In this document: positions 54,320-64,000 of the stretch, in pieces
Position numbering within the stretch: position 1 is the stretch's first letter
Layout: every line of letters starts with the position of its first letter
Assembly (NCBI GenBank): GCA_047967505.1
Contig: CM106538.1
Reading direction: 5' to 3' (one strand)
Length of the DNA stretch: 64,000 bases
Source: Dipteris shenzhenensis
Taxonomy: Eukaryota; Polypodiophyta; Polypodiopsida; Gleicheniales
Notes under the pieces: generated by a model
Databases searched by the model: none
Seen by the model: only the letters and a program-made list of their open reading frames with translations
Told to the model about the DNA's origin: nothing
Made by a program: the position numbers and the translations under genes

Positions 54320-56645
54320 TACATTGGCAGTATTCATGGCTACACAAGAAGGGATTCAAAATCATGCTAAGTTACAAGAAAATTTCACACTTCTTGGGAG
54401 ATCCTGAGCACATGATCTGGAGGTGTGAGGGACCAGGTGTTGATAGTGTTGTTGCCATCTTGCGGGGAGCTAAACATGTGGATGATGATCCCATGGGAGA
54501 TAAGAATGTAGCATTTAAGAAACTCCTGAAGTAGTTGATTGATAATTCATATCATGGACCCCATTTTTTAGAAATTGAGGTTATATGATGTTTGCATCAA
54601 TGATCATGGACTGTTTTAGTCTCGATATTGAAGTAATGTGCAAGTAAAGCGATGTGGTAAGACTTGATTGCAATGAATCAAAAGTTGTTTTGAGAATTAT
54701 TTCACATAATGTATAGCATTTATACAGTAGACTATAGTTTTATTTTTTTCTAATGACTGGATGATAGATAGGTGTAAAGATGCCTCCAAAAAAACATGGT
54801 CATGCACTAGATGCACCACAAAATTATGTTACTACAATTGAATATCCTAATAAGTAGAATTGCACAATATGTGGAAAATAGCTCATAGGATCAAGCACTA
54901 GGATTTGATCTCACTTCTTAGGAGACCCCAAAAATTTGATTGGGAAGTGAACTGACGGAGGCACTGAAGGGATTCTACAAAAACTAGGAGGAGGACAAAA
55001 AAGTGTCGAGCACATGATAGATAAGTTATTGTGCATGGAGAATCCCTAAGTGAGGCATGTATTGCTATAACTACATCTATTGACTTAGGTGCTTCCTCAC
55101 AAGAGATTCCTATGGGCACTCTTGGTGCTTCAACCAAAACATCAAGATGTATGAATGCATCCATAGAGTAAGGACAAGTTCATAATGTCTTTTCAATATG
55201 CAAGACTATGACCAAATATCCTTTGAAGCTTCTTTTAAACACAATGGGATGAAAAATCCCAACAAGACATCTTTGAAGTGATATGTCGTATTGGATGTCC
55301 TTTGAATATGGTTCTAAGTCCCCATTGGAAAAATACAATGGCCTTTGTCGCAAGAGCAGGTGTTTCATTTACTATGCCATCTTACCACGTTGTGCGAGAT
55401 GACATGTTGGATAAGTACTATGATAAGATGAGAAGAGATGCATCAGATTGTGTATGATGGCATGGATAAGACTATTTGCACCGATATGGATGGAAGAATG
55501 TGACAATGAGTCTTGTCACCTTCAAAGGTGAGGCACTCCATCTTTCAGTCGATACAAGTGGCCAAGCAAAGACAGGAGAGTATGTTGCTGAATAATGCCA
55601 AAAGGTAATTGAAGAGGTGGGGCAGCAAAATGTGATTCAAGTCACCACAAACAATGAAAATAAGTGTAGAAAAGCTAGAAAGATGATAAGTAAATATATC
55701 CACAATGATTTGGGCCTCACCATGCTCTTGTCATTGTCTCGACCTAGTACTCAAGGATTGGTACAAGAACTCCGAGACAGTTTTTTAAGATTCCCATTGA
55801 TGAGGGCTGAAAGATGGTACTGTATTTTCTTAATCATGAAAATTTTTTTGGCATATTTAGAAACCACCAAGATCCATTGTATAGGATGGAACTTTTAAAG
55901 CCTAGCAAGACACACTTTGGTATGAACTATATTGCATTAGAGTGCTTGTTAAAGTTGTAGGATGTTATTACCGAAATATTCTATAGTGCATAGGTAACAT
56001 TGCGGATAGTTGAATATCACACGGCCAACTTTTGCATGGAGTATAATGAGCTCAAAAGTCAATCCATTTCCTCTAGCTTTTGGAAGATGTCAAATGATCA
56101 AGTATAGGAAATGCCTACATGGCTTGATGGACTGTTGAACGTGACATACTGAAGGAAGGAGACAGCAAAATGAGAGCCATTACACGTTGGCCAAATGTCA
56201 ACTACTAATGAATTTGTCTGTAAATGGTGGACTCAAGCTCACAACTCAATGCACTATGCTAGTCATGTATTGGATGAGTCAATGGTGGGAATATCATCCT
56301 GAAACTAATGCAAAGACTATGAAAACTGGGCATGCATTGTTGGCTACTCTCTTTGAGGACAATAATGAGTATGTAGCAGCCATCAGGGAGTTATCATTCT
56401 TTAGAAACAAGGAAGGATTATTTACAAATATCAAGATACAACAATTGGCAAAGAACATGACTACATGGAGATGGTTGGAAATTGTTGAGGCATTGACACC
56501 TCACTTGCAAACATTAGCCTTGAAATTTATCCCAAAAAGTTGGTGGCTGAAACTCTTCCTGGTCCTTTTCATGATGCTCCAGTACTAGAGGTTGCTCAAC
56601 CTGCAAAATCTAATGACAGTGAAAGTATCGATGCTGAAGCTTAAT
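54320..56645 (+). pseudogene. hAT-family transposase relic with two BED-like fingers
   Basis: hAT transposases cut and paste DNA elements. Here the first BED-like remnant (54382-54430) reads KKISHFLGDPEHMIWRC. A second one from about 54780 starts MPPKKHGHALDAP and has NCTICGK (CX2C) followed by SHFLGDPKNLIG. Next comes a DUF659-like core: YHVVRDDMLDKYYDKM, SLVTFKGEALHLSVDTSGQAKTGEYVAE and IEEVGQQNVIQVTTNN (55330-55670). The C-terminal dimerisation-like region reads FFRNKEGLFTN and TWRWLEIVEALTPHLQTLAL (56400-56530). The frame ends at TAA 56642. Many stops and shifts make it dead. Terminal repeats were not found. Confidence 0.75.
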
Positions 56646-59412
56646 CGATATTTACTATAATTTATATACTTTTAGAGTCTTTTAATTAAGTTAAAAATCA
56701 TGAATTTTCTTTTTCATGCAAATTACAATATCGTTGCCATAGAGTTCAATTTCAAAAAAATACATTATCACACATTAAAGTGTTTTTTTTTTGGCAGAAA
56801 AAACATTCTGTATTAAGGAAAATTTAGTCTCAAATGAGACAATTACAATGTAGCCATATACTCCTCAACTTTAAGGATTGAAACTCAAAATTTCCTTAGC
56901 ACCATTGCGAGCAGCGAACCGCATGAACAGCCACAAAACCTTTTCATTTAAGATAGGGACAGTTACAGTTGTAGTGTAAAGTATGACCTCTTTACCTAAT
57001 GTGAATTATAGTACCATTCCCATAGAGTTTAGTTTTAAAAAAATACATCGGCACATAGTAGAGTTACAAAAAACATCTCTTAAAAAGCAGGGCATCTCCT
57101 CAACCCATCCCTTAGGTTCGTACAGGCGGTGAACCACACAAATAACCATAGTGATGGCAATTGTGTAGTAGCACCATGAAGAGGCCACACAAAAGGATGA
57201 TAAGAATAATGGACCCAAAGCATGAGAGGAGAATTGCAAGCATGGTGAACAAATCTAAAAGTACACAAATCTGATGTTTAAAAATGCAACCCTAAACCAC
57301 TTCATATACACTTAAACCAACTTTCAACTAACGTGATATGATGTATTAGAAGCACTTCGAAATGCAACACACAAACCACTTTATTTATGTGTAAACAAAC
57401 TTTCAATTAGCATGATTTGACAAAGACTACATTAGAGAATTTGAGAGCACAATGGACATATGAAAAATTAAAACAATAGGCAAGAAAGTTTCAAAAAGAT
57501 TTATCCAAGCTTCACATTAATAAATACATATTTGCATGAGTATTCAATAAAGTTATCTACAATCCACACTTTGCGACCTAGCAGTTAGCCAATAAGTTGC
57601 CCCAATGCCAAGTGTATCGTACAACTCACGTGCCACTAGTGTATTACATGCTACACATGCACTTCTTGTTTTCAATTGTCCACAAGGCACACCAAGTGAA
57701 AAAAATGATGGCACAACAACACATAGTATCGAGTGGCTGTATCAAAGAGATCTTGTCAAATAGGATACAAAGGTCCTTCAGGCACATATGTGATAGGAAA
57801 AGGAAGGGTGGATGGCTTGCGAGTAGCTAGGTTAATGAAGTCAGGATCTATATCTTGGATGGCTTTGCCCACATTTATATGTTGAAGGGCTTGTTGCGCA
57901 TCCCTAACTTACCGATGGTAAGTAGTGGCAATGAGTTTGTTATCAGAGCACATTCTTAGTTTCTGGTGTGCTCCCTCTATGCGCAAGCAAGATGTTCAGC
58001 TGTTTGACCTCTCACTTGAGATGCTCCTTCTCACTCAAAACATTTTGATGCTCGTGCACTGCATCTTGGACAATTAATGGTGTGAAGGTGAGTTCTTTTC
58101 TACGAGTGCCATGAGCAGGTGCTACTACTCCCTCTTCCATGTTCATGAAAACTTCAAAATGTGTAGACAATATAAAAGTGAACCTCAAACCTAACTCACA
58201 AATAGATTGAAACAAAAATCACAATAGATGGTGGAAATTTCTATCTGAGGATGGACTTCCAATGTCTGAAGGCAGTGATGCAACCACACAAACTAGTGGA
58301 GGTGCACTCCATGCAAGCTCATGTGTTTGTGGCTTGTCAGCAAAGTCCACAAGATGATGGGAAGGTGACCCAACACAAATTTTGTATACAACATCTTCAC
58401 AAAGTATTGTTGAATACAACTGCTATGTGGTGATCTTACTCCACCATCTCATAAAGAAAACATGCATTCTCATGCATAGCTTGGTGTGTGCATTGTTTTA
58501 TGGGCCATCTCTCATGGGCCCATTGAGAGACTCTCCACACCGATGGCAACTACTCAATGGTGATAGCCTCATGAATGTGTCTCACTTTCCAACCATTGAG
58601 TCATGGTAGGAGCTTTCTTGTGCAACTGCAACCGCCTCTGCCCTCCTACTCTCGTGCCATGTAGCATCGATGATGTCCATTAAGTACTTCATTGCACTTT
58701 TTGAGCAAGATTCTTGGCCTTGGGCCTCAAAGGTAGCTTGTGTATATGGTGTGTGTGAGGACAATGCCATATTGCATAAAACTGATACAAGCCTAGCGGT
58801 GGCATAAAATTTATAGAAAATACCATGAAAACCATGAAATTGGTGTGTAGAATAAGGAGTTTCTATCCGAGTAGGCTTGAATGAAATAACACAACATAAT
58901 TAGCTACACATGAGCATGTTGAATGAAATGTAATTAGAAACACGTGAAGCATCCATTCCTAGTTCTCAAATGCGTAAGATGAAATTTTGAGCGGGCTTGA
59001 ATGAAATAACATAGCACAATTAACAAAGATGGAATTGTGATTACTGCTCATGCACATTATTTATTGAAGGTGGAGTTTTGATTGATGAAAAGAGCATGTA
59101 GGACTTAACATTTGCAAAATAGTGGACTTACATTGTGAAGGACTTACATTAATGAAGTAAAATTTTGTACAACCCAAAGAGTTTCATTTCAAATCCAAAG
59201 TGTAGTAAAATCTTCGTCTCTTCTGTGGGTTGCAAAGCCTCTTCTTCATTGGCCATGTGTGCATGGATTTTATTCAAATTTTAGTCCATGGAGGCACATG
59301 CCTTGAGGTTGTCGTGCATAAATTTATTTTTGCAATCAAGCGAGGGTCTCACTACAATGTCATTCTTAGCGATATTTTGAGCATACTGATCAGCATCATA
59401 AATTAATTTGGT
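56646..59412. other. 2.8-kb stretch without a recognised gene
   Basis: AT-rich DNA. Two diverged copies of a segment (about 56735-56790 and 57010-57065: ...ccatagagtt..a.tt..aaaaaaatacat..cacaca/cacata) hint at an old duplication. Frames of 60-80 codons on both strands (for example 58012-58215 minus) show no motif I know. Confidence 0.4.
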
Positions 59413-59417
59413 GATTT

Positions 59418-59674
59418 TGACAAAATATGAAGAGGGGAGAGGAGAAGAGTGGAGATGAGGAGAGAGGGCACAGCTAGAGAGCACACCACAAATGACTAAC
59501 TGTACACTAGATTTGGTTGAAAAAATAGAATATATACAAACCCTTTTAGGGTTAGGGTTAGGGGATCTAACCCTTTCCTTTATAGCACTCTATTGGGTTA
59601 ATGCTATGCACATATGATCACGTGATGGTGCTATGCACACATGATCACATGATGTTGAGCGTGAACTCTGAACA
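59418..59674 (-). repeat. 3' LTR, element F, with telomere-like motif
   Basis: 257 bp, homologous to E's LTRs. The plus strand shows tttagggttagggttaggg at 59545-59563. Confidence 0.9.
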
Positions 59675-59762
59675 CCTTCCCTCAAGATCAACATCATGAA
59701 ATAGGCCTTCCCTCAAGATGATGATTCTGGGGAATCGAAGAAGAACTGAGCATTACATTCCA

Positions 59763-62700
59763 TCACACCCCTTTAATGGGAATGTCCTTCCTCTGCATCA
59801 AACCAAGAGCTAGTCGGTGTTTCTCGAATAGCTCTTTACCGAGTGGTTTGGTAAATATGTCTGCAACATTCTCTTTGCTATCACAATGCTGTAGTGTGAT
59901 TTCACCAAGTAACACTCTTTCTCTAATGAAGTGCTCTCTGACATCAATGTGCTTTGTCTTGGAGTGATATACTGGATTCTTGGCCAATGCTTGAGCCGAT
60001 TGATTATCGCAATATATTGTTGTTGGCTTTGACTCATTAAAGTAATCTATTTCTGACAATAGTCTTCTGAGCCATATAGCCTCACATGCACCTGTAGTGA
60101 GTGCTCTATATTCTGCTTCAGTCGAAGACAAAGAAACAGTTTGTTGTTTGTTTGACAACCATGAAAATGCATATCCTTGTGTCGATCTCCTAGTCTCATG
60201 ATCTCTGGCATCTATGTCACTGTCATAGTATCCATGCAACCATGGATGACTTCCTCTGTATTCTATCCCAAACTGTCTTGTACCTCTGATGTATCTCAAG
60301 ACTCTTTTGGCTGCATTCCAGTGAGACTGTTTTGGATTTGCCATAAACTGTGCTAGTGAGCTTACTACATAACAAAATATATGGCCGTGTGATTGTCAGA
60401 TATATAAGAGATCCGATGAGTTGCCTATAGTACCTGTCAATGACTGTAGGCTTTTCTGAATCTTTAGTAAGTTCCAAACTCTACTCCATGGGAGTGGCTG
60501 AAATCTTGCAGTCTGCCATATGAAACTTCTTCAGGAGATTGTCAACATACTTGAGCTGACTCATGAATGTGCTATCTGAATCTCTCCAAAACTCAATTCC
60601 AAGACAATACTTGAGCTTGCTTTAAGCCGTAGAGACTTTTCTTGAGATGGCAAACCTTATTATCCTTTCTTGGTTCAACATAACCTGCTGGTTGTTGCAT
60701 GTACACTTCCTCGCCTAAATAACCATTGAGAAATGCATTCTTGACGTGGAGCTGATACACATTCCATCTGTTGAGTGTCACTAGGGATATCAAGAATCGT
60801 ATGGAATCCATCTTTGCTACTGGAGCATAAGTCTCATCATAAACCTGACCATATTGTTATGAAATCCTTTTGCAACTAATCTGGCTTTGTATCTTTGAAT
60901 ACTTCCATTTGGATTGTACTTCACTTTGTATACCCATTTGTTTGCTATGGCCTTCTTTCCTAGTGGAAGGTCACATAATTCCCAAGTATTATTGTTATAC
61001 AAAGGATCCATTTCTTCATTCATAGCAGTTTGCCATTCTGGCTTGTCTACTGCGTCTTCAAAGTACACTGGCTCTTCTGTAGCCATGATGGTAGTCATAA
61101 GAGCATAGTTGGTGGTTTCAACTTGAATTGCTTTGCCTTTTTGAACATATGTCAATCTAGCTGGAGGTCTGCTTTCCCTAGTAGACCGTATGAGCTATTG
61201 TGGCTTTGCTTGGGGTGTTATTGGCAATTCTTGCTCTTCTTCATCAACCTGTTCTGTAGATGACTGTGAAGTCCATGCTTCTATCTCCTGTGTAGGTGAG
61301 GTTTTCCATTCTAATTCCTCATCAAAGATTACATCTTTGGAGATAATGACCTTGAGGTTGATGGGATCATACAATTTGTATGCTTTGCTTTCTTCATTAT
61401 ACCCAACCATGATGCATTTGCTTGACTTCGCATCCAATTTCCTGCGATGATCATCATGTATGTGGGCATATGCTATGCAACCAAATATGCGGAGATGCCC
61501 AATGTGTGGCTTGTATCCAGTGAATGCTTCATAAGGAGTCATACCTTGTATCGTTTTGCAGTAGGAAGCCAATTAAGCAAATAGTTTGCAGTGGCTATTG
61601 CTTCGGCCCAATACTAATTTGGAAGGTGCTTTTCACTAAGCATTGCTCTAGCACTGTCTGCTAAAGTCCCATTCTTCCTTTTAGCTCTTGCATTCTATTG
61701 AGGACTATTTGCACATGTGAATTGTCTTCAAATGCCATGATTTTTGCAAAAGTTCATGAATGCTGAAGACATGTATTCACCTCCTCTATCTAATCTCATG
61801 ACCTTGATCTTTCTGCTTGTCTGGTTTTCTACCATGGCTTTGAATTCTTGAAATTTGGAAAACGCTTCAGATTTCTCTTTCAGAAAGTAGACCCAACAAT
61901 ATCTGTTGTAACTTCGTCGATGAAAGTCAAGTAGTAAAGTGAACCATTGATGCTGCGGGTCTGGGCATAACCCCATACATTTGTATGTATCAAACCAAGA
62001 ATACCTCGTGCACGAGAGGTACTTCTGCCAAAGTTGGTTCGCTTTTGTTTGCCAAAGCAGCATGCTTTGTAAACCTTTCCAAGAAACGGTAGCTTCGGAA
62101 TCCCAATTGCCATATTCTGATTCCTAAGATCTAACAAGTACTTGAAGTTGACATGACCATATCTCTTGTGCCATTTTGCAGATAGTGGCATCTATTGCGG
62201 TTGAGCTGACATGGCATGCTTATCTAGTACTGTAGCTAGCATTCTATATAAGCATCCTTCCTTGACACCTTTTGCTACTAGCTGACATCTTTTGGATTTG
62301 TCTCTCATAGTGCATTCATCATTGTTGAAGATGACTTTGTAATTGTGTTCCATCATTTGACCTACTGACAAAAGGTTCTTGTTGAGCTTCGGAACATAGA
62401 GCACATCTTTCACTAATCCTTTTGTACCAGTGAAATTGTTCATAGGGATAACGCCTATCCCTTGAACTAGATTCGGTGTATTGTCTACTGTGTAGATGAC
62501 ATTTTTCTTTCCTTCTAATGGCTTCATTTCTGTGAACCATTCCTGATAATTTGTCATGTGAGATGATGCACCGTTGTCGATATACCAAGGATCATGTTCC
62601 ACTTGGTCGACTTGATAGCTAAAATCCTTTTTGGGATTGAAATTAGTGTCTGGGTACATTGTATCAGTCTGATGCATTTCGTCGCTTGCAAGAAACATAT

Positions 62701-63778
62701 TTCCATGTTTATTTGGAAAATGACTATGACTAGAATGTCCACCACGATGATTTCCTCTGCCTCAGGAATTCTCTCAATTACTACTGGACTGATCGCCTTG
62801 GTCATATTGCTTCTTGCGACAATCTCTTTCATGGTGTCCGAACTTGTGACAGTAGTTGCACTGATTGTTTGACATGTTGGTGGATGCATTCCCTCGTTCT
62901 TGAAATCTTCCTCGGTTGGAATGATTTCCTCTTTGCTGATTCTGGTGTTGCTGATGCTGATGCTCACTTTGATTTTGTTGCTGATGATGACTGCTTTTCT
63001 GATATAATCTACCTCTACCTCTGCCTCTACCTCTGCTTTTGTCTAAAGCTGTGAATGCTTGATCATTAGAATGACCTTTACGTGCTTGAATTGCTTGCGT
63101 CCTGAGTTCTTCACCAAGTAGGACTGACTGAAGTTCTTCCAGTGTCGGAATTTGCCGTTGTATGGCAATACTCTAGACTAGATTCTCGTATCCCTCTCCT
63201 AGTCCATTCAGAATGACTTGAACCATTTCTGCGGGGTTCATTGTCTCTCTTGCTGCTGCAAGTTGATTGTTGTATTCTTTTATGCGGAGTACATAAGCAT
63301 GACCGGTTTCGTTGTTGTGAAAACTCTGGTTGATTTGCTTTCTTAGTGTGAGAATCCTGAATGTGTTCTTAGACTCGTAGAGAGCTGTGAACATATCCCA
63401 TGCTTCTTTCGATGTCTTGACTATGTTGAGCTATTCTAGCATGACATCTTGCACATTCTGCTTGATCAGATGATAGGCGTACTTGTCTTTCTTATCCCAT
63501 TCTGGCTGAGCTCAGGCAATGGTAGGATCTACTACTGGTGCGGAAACTATTTGTGTAGCTGTAGATCCAATTGTAGATCCCACTGCTGGTGTTGTGACAA
63601 CAGATGGAGTAGAGCTACTTGTGGCTGGATCGGCCAATGGTCTAGGTGTAGACCCATCGACATACTCCCATTTGTCCTGAAGTACAAGAATGGTCTCCAT
63701 TCAGTATTTCCATGTACCATAATTGGAGTTGTCTAACTTAGTAGATGCCTCCAGATTGAGGTTGCTAGTCATAGACAT
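59763..63778 (-). pseudogene. Element F gag-pol pseudogene
   Basis: Gag starts at 63778 (MSMTSNLNLEASTKLDNSNY). TGA at 63703-63701 is CGA in E (GTWKY-stop-METILV). The gag core (MNPAEMVQVILNGLGEGYEN), a TAG matching E's CAG near 63172, a knuckle region near 62860-62820, protease (PWYIDNGASSHMT, with Asn in place of Ser in DSG), pre-integrase and integrase follow. The first integrase Asp is AAT/Asn (61981-61979). Reverse transcriptase keeps LHVKNAFLNGYLGEEVY and then jumps from LKKSLYGLKQA to the region after YxDD near 60610. RNase H (60344-59763) is nearly complete and ends KGV. Confidence 0.85.
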
Positions 63779-64000
63779 GGTGCAAGAAATGTACCCAAAA
63801 GTGTCATGAAAATCTTTGTATGAATCAACTACAAATACACTGACTGTGCCAAGTGAAATCTTTGAGCTGTCGGTGAAGATAGAACTGCAATATATAAAAT
63901 CTATGATCTGTATTACAAGGCTTGTGGCAATGATGTCGGGAATAGCCAAGAGGCTTTACAAGGCTGAAATGATGTGCACGATGCTGTGAGATAGCCGAAT

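Larger units (their letters stand above)
59413..64000 (-). mobile_element. Copia element F (family II), 3' LTR to leader, 5' end outside the window
   Basis: The 3' LTR (59418-59674) and purine tract (59675-59686) are followed on the plus strand by the reversed pol and gag, with the leader continuing past 64000. The left flank gattt (59413-59417) is the candidate target duplication. F is collinear with E but has a deletion of about 220 bp that removes the YxDD region and scattered stops. Confidence 0.9.

Overview
The window is nuclear DNA of a land plant. Three things show this: a spliced five-exon fragment of the plant-type multidomain immunophilin FKBP42/TWISTED DWARF 1; Ty1/copia elements whose primer-binding sites match plant initiator-Met tRNA (tggtatcagagc); and CACTA, hAT and plant L1-type LINE remains. 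The species cannot be read from the sequence. The FKBP42 fragment is diverged from flowering-plant proteins I know, and the DNA is AT-rich and full of old transposons, so a large-genome lineage such as a fern or lycophyte is possible, but this is a weak inference. I saw no rRNA or tRNA gene, no CRISPR array and no prokaryotic-style gene.

Layout. 1-1322 is the 3' end of a CACTA transposon: a DUF4216 exon pair, a six-copy palindromic subterminal array and a terminal inverted repeat. 1323-9300 is a repeat-rich stretch without a recognised gene. It holds a dimeric minisatellite (3.4-3.9 kb), four separate two-copy tandem duplications (5.2-6.8 kb), a deleted minus-strand copia relic (about 6.9-8.4 kb) and a degenerate array (8.45-9.26 kb). 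About 9.63-11.48 kb carries the first half of FKBP42/TWD1. The TPR and anchor exons are not found in the remaining 52 kb, which is a transposon island. 12.45-15.01 kb is a minus-strand LINE that has lost its 3' part.

From 16.6 kb on, three copia families dominate. Family I (298-bp LTRs): A (16.6-19.1 kb, +, no LTRs), B (32798-37466, +) and D (49255-53635, -). Family II (about 257-bp LTRs carrying a telomere-like CCCTAA motif): C (about 28.8-37.7 kb, +, containing B as a nested insertion and an internal inversion), E (41158-48502, +, most complete, 2.5-kb leader) and F (59418 to window end, -). Family III (about 720-bp LTRs): 23366-28207, +. Two copies of an unnamed short AT-rich element, a two-BED hAT transposase relic (54.3-56.6 kb) and a Ty3/gypsy integrase scrap (about 40.3-40.8 kb) fill part of the remainder. 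Stretches such as 19.1-23.4, 37.7-40.2 and 56.6-59.4 kb hold nothing I can name.

How the parts relate. No element here looks able to move by itself. B has lost the integrase core but keeps reverse transcriptase; D keeps protease and integrase but has lost reverse transcriptase; F lacks the YxDD box; all three family II copies have lost the first integrase aspartate. Comparing copies shows that many stop codons arose by C-to-T change at CAG (CHG context) or CGA (CpG), the signature expected from silenced, methylated DNA. Target-site duplications and LTR divergence give an order: III oldest, C before B, then E, B and D.
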